From assembly GCA_947651225.1 (NCBI GenBank), contig CANSYK010000012.1, positions 1-64,000 on the forward strand: a DNA stretch of 64,000 nucleotides, written 5' to 3'. Below are positions 58,771 to 64,000 of this stretch, piece by piece. The position numbers and the translations under genes are program-made. The stretch is from an uncultured bacterium. GTDB lineage: Bacteria > Bacillota > Clostridia > Lachnospirales > Lachnospiraceae. Each line of letters starts with the position of its first letter. The first letter of the stretch is position 1. The notes under the pieces were generated by a model. The model was given only the letters and a program-made list of their open reading frames with translations. It was not told the origin of the DNA and did not search any database.

Positions 58771-59199
58771 CTATAAAGAAATATCCAGTTCATCCATTGT
58801 TTCTTCTAATGCTTCATCATCCTCCTGCATTTCCTGCTGTTTTAATCTCTCTTTATCCCAGACCTCAACACGGTTCATCATGCCGACAAAAACCACCTCT
58901 TTTTCCAAGGCAGCAATCTCCCGCAACAGTGAGGGAACTAAAATTCTTCCCTGCTTGTCCAAAACAACTTCCATTGCCTTTGATAAAAATTGTCTTTGCA
59001 TCTTTCGTGTATTCTGGTTGGAAGGAAGTTTCTGTAGCTTTTCAACAAAGTTTTGCCATTCTTGCTGTGGATATAAAAAAAGGCAGCCATCGAGCCCTCT
59101 GGTTACAACAAAGTTTTCTCCCAGTTCTTCACGATATTTGGCAGGAATGATGACCCTGCCCTTGGTATCAATAGAATGCTCATATTGTCCCATAAACAT
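58771..59199 (-). CDS. mraZ: Transcriptional regulator MraZ
   Basis: The 142-residue protein has two SpoVT/AbrB-like swapped-hairpin halves: MFMGQYEHSIDTKGRVIIPAKYREEL and LSKAMEVVLDKQGRILVPSLLREIAAL. MraZ represses the dcw promoter by binding repeated boxes, which are visible at 59307-59354. The ATG at 59197-59199 (6 bases after AGGTG) gives the usual MFMG start and normal length; two in-frame starts lie up to 9 bases further upstream. Confidence 0.96.
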   Translation of the reverse strand: MFMGQYEHSIDTKGRVIIPAKYREELGENFVVTRGLDGCLFLYPQQEWQNFVEKLQKLPSNQNTRKMQRQFLSKAMEVVLDKQGRILVPSLLREIAALEKEVVFVGMMNRVEVWDKERLKQQEMQEDDEALEETMDELDISL

Positions 59200-59242
59200 G
59201 GCCATCACCTGCCTCTCTTCCCCTTTTGAACCAACTATTCAC

Positions 59243-59292
59243 GCATAGTCGCAAAAATCAGGCAGATGAAATCCTGACACCTGCGACTATGC
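59243..59292 (-). promoter_or_regulatory. Nested hairpin in the mraZ leader
   Basis: GCATAGTCGCA (59243-59253) pairs perfectly with TGCGACTATGC (59282-59292); one to three extra pairs (one wobble) extend it. Inside, TCAGG (59258-59262) pairs with CCTGA (59273-59277), and on the minus strand CCTGA is followed by TTTTT. It lies between the MraZ boxes and the mraZ start, so it is in the transcribed leader. It could be a stability element or attenuator. Confidence 0.6.
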
Positions 59293-59306
59293 ATGAGAAA
59301 TGTTCT

Positions 59307-59354
59307 CCACTTTCATGGTCTTTTCTTCCACTTTCACCCACTTTCCTCCACTTA
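59307..59354 (-). promoter_or_regulatory. MraZ-binding boxes
   Basis: On the minus strand AAAGTGG stands at 59338-59344, 59328-59334 and 59307-59313, and TAAGTGG at 59348-59354. The first three (59348, 59338, 59328) are exactly 10 bases apart; the fourth is 21 bases on, with a degenerate slot between. AAAGTGG repeats at 10-base period are the known MraZ operator type of Firmicutes and Mollicutes. They begin just after the expected transcription start. Confidence 0.9.
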
Positions 59355-59361
59355 CTATGCT

Positions 59362-59390
59362 ATTCTATCTCTTTTTTGGGAATTTATCAA
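59362..59390 (-). promoter_or_regulatory. Promoter of the dcw cluster
   Basis: TTGATA (59385-59390), 17-base spacer, TAGAAT (59362-59367), minus strand. The transcript would start about 59355, at the first MraZ box, so bound MraZ would block initiation. Confidence 0.85.
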
Positions 59391-59434
59391 GTAATTTTTC
59401 GAAATTTACAAAACTTTTGGTTACTATTCGCACA

Positions 59435-59478
59435 AAAACAGAACACCATTTTGCTTTTCCAAAATGGTGTTCTGTTTT
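59435..59478. terminator. Strong terminator, 19-base perfect stem
   Basis: Positions 59435-59453 (AAAACAGAACACCATTTTG) are the exact complement of 59460-59478 around CTTTTC. Downstream on the minus strand is TTTTTGTG, on the plus strand TTTTCCGTTTTT. It stops transcripts of lgt before the mraZ promoter and may work in both directions. Confidence 0.9.
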
Positions 59479-59573
59479 CCGTTTTTCCAAATTTTTTAAT
59501 AACTTCCACTCCAAAAATACTGCTATTCGCTATATTTGCCCCAAATTTAGCCAATACAGCCTGCTACACCTCT

Positions 59574-59644
59574 TAAATTTGAGCCAAATCTCCCACAAAG
59601 TGGGAAGCACATCTTGCAAAAATCAATTTTCAAACACACTCTAA
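59574..59644. repeat. Repeat A copy at the end of lgt
   Basis: Nearly identical to 20890-20960 (TAAATTTGAGCCAAATCT, GCACATCTTGCAAAAA, AATTTTCAAACACACTCTAA). Its TTAGAGTG end supplies the TAG stop codon of lgt (59641-59643). The partial second inverted end is absent. Confidence 0.75.
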
Positions 59645-60513
59645 GCCTTTTCTGCTTTCCGCTTCTTTCCCTTCCACCATTGATAAAGCAAAATGCCAAA
59701 AGAACCCAGACATAATATCCCAGACAACAACTGTGACACCGGAATCTGTGTTCCAAATATCTTTAACTGATCAGTCCGAAGTCCCTCAATCCAAAGCCTC
59801 CCAAGACCATAGCCACACAGATACATCAAAAACAACTCTCCCTGAAACCTTCTTTTTTTTGTGTGCCATAAAATAATGAGCAAAACCACAATATTCCAAA
59901 GGGATTCATATAAAAAAGTAGGATGCACCTGAATATACTCCACTCCATCCAATGTAACGATATGACTTAGCAATTCCTTTGTAACATCACCAGCACGGAC
60001 ATCGGAACGCCTTATCTGCATCGCAAACAGGTTATTCGTATACCCGCCAAATGCTTCCCTGTTAAAAAAATTGCCCCATCTGCCAAAAATCTGTCCAATT
60101 AAAAGGCCTGTACAGGCAATATCCAATAATTCATAAAAAGAAAGCTTCCTGATTCTGGCAAACACAAACGTCGTAATCACTCCACCGATAATGCCGCCAT
60201 AAATTGCCATACCACCGCCACGGATATTAAAAATTTCAATCAGATTCTGGCTGTAATACTCCCAGCTAAACAAGACATAGTAAAGTCTCGCACTAATTAC
60301 GGCAAAAATAATGTCCCATAACGCAAGATCCAAAATCATTTCCCCGTTCTGATTGAGACGTTTTGCCTCCCAGCTTGCCATCAAAAAGCCCGCCACCATT
60401 CCAAACGCAATAATCATGCCATAATAGGCAATCGAAAAACCACCAATCGAAATTGTTTTCCCCACATGCTCCAGTGTTATACCCAGATTAGGAAAACGAA
60501 TATCAGCTCCCAT
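59641..60513 (-). CDS. lgt: Prolipoprotein diacylglyceryl transferase Lgt
   Basis: The 290-residue membrane enzyme transfers diacylglycerol to the lipobox Cys of prolipoproteins. Signatures: GGGMAIYGGIIGGVI near 100, the Lgt motif GRWGNFFNREAFGG near 145, HPTFLYESLWN near 200, and RLWIEGLRTD near 235. The ATG at 60511-60513 follows AGAGGAAAAGTT. It ends in a lysine-rich tail. The TAG stop comes from repeat A, so the last residues may have changed. Its own promoter lies at 60628-60656. Confidence 0.96.
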   Translation of the reverse strand: MGADIRFPNLGITLEHVGKTISIGGFSIAYYGMIIAFGMVAGFLMASWEAKRLNQNGEMILDLALWDIIFAVISARLYYVLFSWEYYSQNLIEIFNIRGGGMAIYGGIIGGVITTFVFARIRKLSFYELLDIACTGLLIGQIFGRWGNFFNREAFGGYTNNLFAMQIRRSDVRAGDVTKELLSHIVTLDGVEYIQVHPTFLYESLWNIVVLLIILWHTKKRRFQGELFLMYLCGYGLGRLWIEGLRTDQLKIFGTQIPVSQLLSGILCLGSFGILLYQWWKGKKRKAEKA

Positions 60514-60627
60514 AACTTTTCCTCTCCCTATACATTAAACCGGAACACTATAAACCGAAATTTCATCATGTCTATACAATTCCGTCCTTTCACATTATGT
60601 TGAATTTCTTCTACTTTACCAGTTCAA

Positions 60628-60656
60628 TATATACCATAAAATCCAGATTGCGTCAA
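60628..60656 (-). promoter_or_regulatory. Promoter of lgt
   Basis: TTGACG (60651-60656), 17-base spacer, TATATA (60628-60633), minus strand, 115 bases before the lgt ATG. It marks the edge of chromosomal sequence; the accessory segment begins just beyond. Confidence 0.75.
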
Positions 60657-60673
60657 GGGGTTAGGGGTGACGG

Positions 60674-60728
60674 TAGGGGTTCAAAGCCTGTTTGGGAAAC
60701 CTTGTTAATTACAGGCGGCGAACCCCTA
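60674..60728. promoter_or_regulatory. Large hairpin upstream of rep, possible origin or attenuator
   Basis: TAGGGGTTC (60674-60682) pairs with GAACCCCTA (60720-60728), and inside it GCCTG (60686-60690) pairs with CAGGC (60712-60716). TAGGGGT also occurs twice just upstream (60657-60680). Rolling-circle plasmids carry such stem-loops at the double-strand origin near rep, where the Rep protein nicks; element ends and rep attenuators are alternatives. Confidence 0.5.
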
Positions 60729-60810
60729 TAATAATTATCTATTCTCTATTAGAGTTAAGCGTACTAAAACAAAAAGGATATAGAAAAAAGGGAACGGGGG
60801 GATTGTAAAC

Positions 60811-61893
60811 ATGGGAAATATGGAACATACGCCTGTTGTAAAGGAAGTAACACAGCGTCATATGGGAAAAGTACATGGAAACGTAAGGCGGAATGACGAA
60901 ATGGTTATGAACTATCTGAAACTACTCGCAAATGGCATTGTAAAAAAACGCCTGTCGCCTTATGAAGCCCATGTAATCAGAGAACGAAAGAACCGTTTGG
61001 AGAATTGTAACAGATTTTGGTCTATGGAAACCTATGAAGCCAGTCATGTAAGAGTGTTACTGCGAACCTTTTTATGTAAGGATAAATTTTGCAGTAATTG
61101 TAATCAGGTGAAGAAAATGTTACTGCAAAACCGTTTTCTGCCCTATATGGAACAATATAAGGATTCTCTGTATCATATGGTTTTGACCGTTCCAGACTGT
61201 AATGGTGAAGAATTGAGGGAAACCATACAACATATGGCTTACTGCTTTAAAACTCTCGTAACGTATCTAAACGGCAACAAAAAAGTGAAGGGAGTAGACC
61301 TTTTGCAGTATGGATTTCAAGGCTGTATCCGTTCCTTAGAAGTCACATACAGAGAAGATGTCTACCACCCTCACTTTCATGTAGCCGTTGTTTTGGGGAA
61401 CAACGGAATTGGGGAGAAGCATATTGCTAATCAATTTTCTGGTACTGGAAACCGCCTGTTTTCTGATTTTGAAGCCATTATCCAGAGGATATGGTGGCTC
61501 TTAGTCAATGGAAAGCGGCTTACCTTTGATAATATCTTAGGTGAGAACAACTCTCTCCAGCGGTATAGCTGTATCGTGGATAAATTTCAGTCAGAGGACT
61601 ATAAGAAACTGTTTGGGTATATGACTAAGATGTACTCCGAGGATAACAGTCGTATGCGGTATGACAACTTCAAGACTTTGTATTCTGCCCTCTCCCATAT
61701 CCGCCAGATACAAGGCTATGGCGTATTCTATAATGTAAAAGAACTGAATACAGAAGCCTATACCGAACAGGAGTACCAGACGTTGGAAAGCTATCTTGTC
61801 TGTGAGGAAAAGCCTGTCTGCTCCTATGAGCCGTTAAGCCGCCTATCTGGCGATGAAAGGTATATCGTGCTGAAAACAAAGCACCGAAAATAA
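60811..61893 (+). CDS. rep: Rolling-circle replication initiator (Rep)
   Basis: The 360-residue protein has the zinc-finger-like CKDKFCSNCNQVKK near 88, the HUH metal motif YHPHFHVAVV near 188, and a downstream Tyr in LFGYMTKMYSEDN near 272. These match the RCR Rep_1 type (pC194/pUB110 class) used by small plasmids and by integrative mobilisable elements. Rep nicks an origin near its own gene by forming a Tyr-DNA bond. The ATG follows GGGGGG by 9 bases. It lies next to the hairpin at 60674-60728, and the segment continues past the window, so a mobilisable element is likely. Confidence 0.85.
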   Translation: MGNMEHTPVVKEVTQRHMGKVHGNVRRNDEMVMNYLKLLANGIVKKRLSPYEAHVIRERKNRLENCNRFWSMETYEASHVRVLLRTFLCKDKFCSNCNQVKKMLLQNRFLPYMEQYKDSLYHMVLTVPDCNGEELRETIQHMAYCFKTLVTYLNGNKKVKGVDLLQYGFQGCIRSLEVTYREDVYHPHFHVAVVLGNNGIGEKHIANQFSGTGNRLFSDFEAIIQRIWWLLVNGKRLTFDNILGENNSLQRYSCIVDKFQSEDYKKLFGYMTKMYSEDNSRMRYDNFKTLYSALSHIRQIQGYGVFYNVKELNTEAYTEQEYQTLESYLVCEEKPVCSYEPLSRLSGDERYIVLKTKHRK

Positions 61894-61896
61894 AAT

Positions 61897-62023
61897 TTAT
61901 TTTAAACTTGAGGTTTTATTTTAAATGAAGTTTATGGGCGAAAATGGTTTTAAACTTATTTTAAAGTAGACTGGAAACACTGTTTTCGTTCAGACAGATT
62001 GATAGGAACCAAGTTTAAAATAA
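61897..62023. repeat. TTTTAAACTT repeats between rep and the next gene
   Basis: TTATTTTAAACTT (61897-61909) is the exact complement of AAGTTTAAAATAA (62011-62023), with a further TTTTAAACTTATTTTAAA at about 61949-61966. This A/T-rich inverted and direct set in a 154-base gap could be a binding site for a regulator or part of a replication control region. Confidence 0.4.
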
Positions 62024-62047
62024 TTTTACAGGCAAGGGGGTTGTGCC

Positions 62048-62275
62048 ATGGAACGATTTATCACAGATATGATTTACGCCCATACTGTTACGGAAAAGGC
62101 GACAGAAATTGAGTTGATGGAAAAACAGCTTTATACAAGGTTGTCTGCTCTTATCTCTGGTGAAGAATACCTACAGATTGAAGAAGAATTGAACCGTTTC
62201 TATAATGAGCTGGAAAAAGAGGGATTTTGTAAGGGATTCAGCGAGGGAATACGATTTATGCTGAAATGCTTATAA
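62048..62275 (+). CDS. Small helical protein downstream of rep, 75 residues
   Basis: The ATG at 62048 follows AGGGGG by 7 bases. The protein (MERFITDMIYAHTVTEKATE...) is charged and helical, with GEEYLQIEEELNRFYNEL and a Gly/Phe-rich end (KGFSEGIRFMLKCL). Similar small proteins, some under DUF6809, occur on Firmicutes mobile elements; I cannot fix the family. It is probably in one operon with rep. Confidence 0.6.
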   Translation: MERFITDMIYAHTVTEKATEIELMEKQLYTRLSALISGEEYLQIEEELNRFYNELEKEGFCKGFSEGIRFMLKCL

Positions 62276-62310
62276 CTATACCAGTCAAAGGGGCAAGGAT
62301 TTTAGGCGGT

Positions 62311-62456
62311 TTGTAAGCGGAATGCAGAATAAAAGGATATGTGAACCGCTGTAAGGAATCTGTCTTGTAAGCGATTGAGGAACAGCATTTCAGCCATATG
62401 GATTTTCTATCAGACTTTGTAGGACGGAAATAGGACTTTTATAAGGCTTGTAAGCG
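62311..62456. repeat. TTGTAAGCG direct repeats, iteron-like
   Basis: TTGTAAGCG occurs at 62311-62319, 62365-62373 and 62448-62456, with a degenerate TTGTAGGACG near 62417. The stretch 62276-62629 has no gene; it ends in the XRE gene's terminator. The repeats could be Rep or regulator sites, or a copy-control RNA region. Confidence 0.45.
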
Positions 62457-62581
62457 AATAGGTCGCTTTTCACCGATTGAAACAGCCCTAAAATTGCGTT
62501 TTAAGGCTCATTCGGCGGTAGGTGGGGTTATTCTCAGTCAAGCGGTTAAAATGCGTTAGCGGTGATTTCTGGTCATTTAAA

Positions 62582-62618
62582 ATGGGGAAGATTCTCTGTT
62601 AAAGGGTATCTTCCCCAT
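62582..62618 (-). terminator. Terminator of the XRE gene
   Basis: ATGGGGAAGAT (62582-62592) pairs perfectly with ATCTTCCCCAT (62608-62618). On the minus strand ATTTTAAAT follows. It lies 12 bases after the XRE gene stop. Confidence 0.75.
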
Positions 62619-62629
62619 CACTGTATCAT

Positions 62630-62962
62630 TCAGGAATTTTCGTCCAGATAGCCAAACATGAGTTTTACCATATTGATTGCCAGGGCTTTTTGTTCCTCTG
62701 TCCTGCCATTCATCAGTTGACACCATAGCCGATATTGACCGTCACTGTCAGAAACGATGGAATCAGACAACAGATAATCTATGGTAACGCCCAGACGCTT
62801 AGCAACTGCTGCCAGATTTTCTAATGTTAAGCTGCGTTCCCCACGCTCAATCTGCCCGATATAGGCGGTTGAAAGGTTTACATCTTCTGCCAGTCTTTCC
62901 TGTGTCAGGTTCAGCTTTAGCCGTTCCTCACGAATACGCTTTCCTAATGCCTGTTGCTCCAT
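62630..62962 (-). CDS. XRE-family helix-turn-helix regulator
   Basis: The 110-residue protein has a Cro/CI-type HTH at residues 6-62: LGKRIREERLKLNLTQERLAEDVNLSTAYIGQIERGERSLTLENLAAVAKRLGV, followed by about 45 residues that end LMFGYLDENS. The ATG at 62960-62962 follows GGAGG by 8 bases. It is divergent from the Nmad3 gene, so it probably controls that gene and itself from the 149-base gap, a common layout for defence or modification modules. Confidence 0.9.
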   Translation of the reverse strand: MEQQALGKRIREERLKLNLTQERLAEDVNLSTAYIGQIERGERSLTLENLAAVAKRLGVTIDYLLSDSIVSDSDGQYRLWCQLMNGRTEEQKALAINMVKLMFGYLDENS

Positions 62963-63111
62963 GCGGTTTCCCTCCAATGCAAATAGTATATGTAAATGAT
63001 ACTAATTGCTTATGTCTTAGATAATCCGCAGGTTGCGTTATTTATATATGCTGTTAGTTGCTTTTTGCTGTGCTATGTGCTAAGATGGTGCTTAGTAGGA
63101 GGCATGGCATT

Positions 63112-63936
63112 ATGAAAGTGATATTGAGCAGAAAAGGCATGGATAGTAAATCAGGGGGTATGGCAAGCCCTATTTTGCCAGACGGTACGCTGTTTTCACT
63201 CCCTATTCCAGATAAAACGATAGGAACGGCATACAAGGCTTTGACTTATAAGGGGCAAGGTTTAGAGAAAATCATCAGTCAGCTAGGCCCTAAATTTGAT
63301 TTTGGCAAAAACCAGACCTGTCACCTTGACCCCGACATATACGAGGATATAGAGGGCAGAACGGCAACAGATGAATGGAAACCCGCATTCGGACAACATG
63401 GCGTATCTGCTGTACATCTGGATAAATTGGGCGTAGGCGTGGGCGATATATTTTTATTCTACGGAATGTTTCAAAAAACGATATATCAGACCGATAAAAC
63501 GCTGTGTTTTGACCGTAACGCACCTATTGTCCACATCATCTACGGCTATATGAAAGTGGGAGAAATATTGAGGGAGAAACAGGAAATTGAGCGTTATTCC
63601 TGGCACCCACACGGCATAAACCCAGACCGCCCGAATAACCGTTTATATCTGCCCGATACATACGGCACATTCCAGTATGATGATTCACTGGTACTTACAA
63701 AGAGGGGTCAGGACAATCGGCGGCTATGGGCTTTGCCTGCGTTCTTTGGTAAAGGTGACATATCTATTTCATGGCAAGGCGATAACCGCCCTACACTAAA
63801 GGACGGATATACAGAATTAAATTCTGCTTGCAGAGGACAGGAATTTGTTGTAAGTGCTTCTACCCCGAAACAAGAACGGAATTTATGTGAATGGGTGGAC
63901 AGATTGATACAGAACAGTATGCCAAAAACTCTATGA
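63112..63936 (+). CDS. Nmad3-family putative nucleotide-modification protein
   Basis: The 274-residue protein starts MKVILSRKGMDSKSGGMASP, with the SPILPDGTLFSLPIPD motif typical of Nmad3 (nucleotide modification associated domain 3). Other conserved pieces are CHLDPDIYEDI, FGQHGVSAVHLDKLGVGVGDIFLFYGMF, HIIYGYMKVGEIL, HPHGINPDRPNNRLYLPD and ALPAFFGKGDISISW. The family was proposed from sequence to modify DNA or nucleotides; no reaction has been shown. AGGAGG stands 9 bases before the ATG. It is divergent from an XRE regulator and shares the segment with a Rep gene. Confidence 0.85.
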   Translation: MKVILSRKGMDSKSGGMASPILPDGTLFSLPIPDKTIGTAYKALTYKGQGLEKIISQLGPKFDFGKNQTCHLDPDIYEDIEGRTATDEWKPAFGQHGVSAVHLDKLGVGVGDIFLFYGMFQKTIYQTDKTLCFDRNAPIVHIIYGYMKVGEILREKQEIERYSWHPHGINPDRPNNRLYLPDTYGTFQYDDSLVLTKRGQDNRRLWALPAFFGKGDISISWQGDNRPTLKDGYTELNSACRGQEFVVSASTPKQERNLCEWVDRLIQNSMPKTL

Positions 63937-63981
63937 TATGGAATGGAAATCACGCACTAAACGCAAAGGAAGCAACACAAT

Positions 63982-64000
63982 ATGGAAAAGAAATATCCTT
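63982..64000 (+). CDS. Partial gene at the window edge
   Basis: ATG at 63982 after AAGGAAG by 9 bases; only MEKKYP is visible. It is placed 45 bases after the Nmad3 stop on the same strand, so it may be the next gene of that operon. Nothing can be said of its product. Confidence 0.3.

Noticed and set aside
59547..59756. 69-residue frame at the lgt end
   Set aside because: It is a shadow of lgt plus repeat A. The same repeat gives the false N-terminal extension of cobS.
1..64000. CRISPR array, tRNA or rRNA genes
   Set aside because: No regularly spaced identical direct repeats of CRISPR type and no tRNA or rRNA signature were seen. The repeats present are short, dispersed or palindromic.

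Overview
The window looks like a chromosome segment of a low-to-mid GC Gram-positive anaerobe of the class Clostridia, most likely Lachnospiraceae. The basis is the gene content and protein style: a dcw cluster with an mraZ leader of the AAAGTGG-box type, an anaerobic (cbi-type) cobalamin cluster with fused enzymes, PdxST with a MocR-type PdxR, DUF6431 and Rpn-family mobile genes, and many ATG/GTG/TTG starts behind AGGAGG. This is inference from family knowledge; no 16S or tRNA gene is present to confirm it.

Layout. (1) 1-9058, accessory DNA: an insertion-sequence edge (DUF6431 plus a partial gene), an array of short hairpins, a large sortase-anchored SpaA/Cna-B adhesin gene broken by one in-frame TAG, a ParM/ParR-like segregation pair with small downstream ORFs, then a 158-bp MITE next to the remains of an Rpn-family gene. 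(2) 9133-12268: pdxT and pdxS, divergent from pdxR, for de novo pyridoxal phosphate. (3) 12343-30641: a minus-strand anaerobic corrin/cobalamin pathway, cbiL-cbiD-cbiF-cbiG-cbiH-cbiJ/E/T-cbiA/cobT-cobU-cobS, an independently promoted Rpn gene, then a cobU-like gene-cobC-cbiB-cobD-cbiP-cbiC-cobA. Short dispersed repeats sit in several of its gaps. No cobalamin riboswitch is visible. The leader from the predicted cbiL promoter is only about 70 nt, and no cobaltochelatase or uroporphyrinogen genes are in the window. (4) 30998-35218: an ABC exporter-like pair with its TetR regulator and three matching palindromic operators. (5) 35563-37700: a small acquired patch (WYL regulator, VOC protein, fragments) ending in a truncated gene against rlmI. 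(6) 37704-47326: rlmI, a Na/Pi cotransporter, a frameshifted chemoreceptor, a GH26-like hydrolase, a PBP-GGDEF protein and a CPBP protease.

(7) 47454-59199: the division and cell-wall cluster mraZ-rsmH-ftsL-two class B PBPs-mraY-murD-ftsW-ftsQ-ftsZ. It has a clear promoter, four MraZ boxes and a structured leader, but no murE, murF or murG. lgt follows upstream with its own promoter. (8) 60657-64000: a second accessory segment with a rolling-circle type Rep behind a large hairpin, a small protein, direct repeats, an XRE regulator and an Nmad3-family putative nucleotide-modification protein.

How the genes work together. The cob genes take a cobalt-precorrin through to cobalamin. CobA carries an extra methionine-synthase-activation-like domain, which hints at a link to B12-dependent methionine synthesis. 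The dcw genes make and place septal peptidoglycan. The flanking segments are mobile or degrading DNA. The least ordinary items are the CobA fusion and the Cys motif it shares with CobC, repeats that supply gene stop codons, the palindrome at the chemoreceptor frameshift, the mraZ leader structure, and the Rep-XRE-Nmad3 module.
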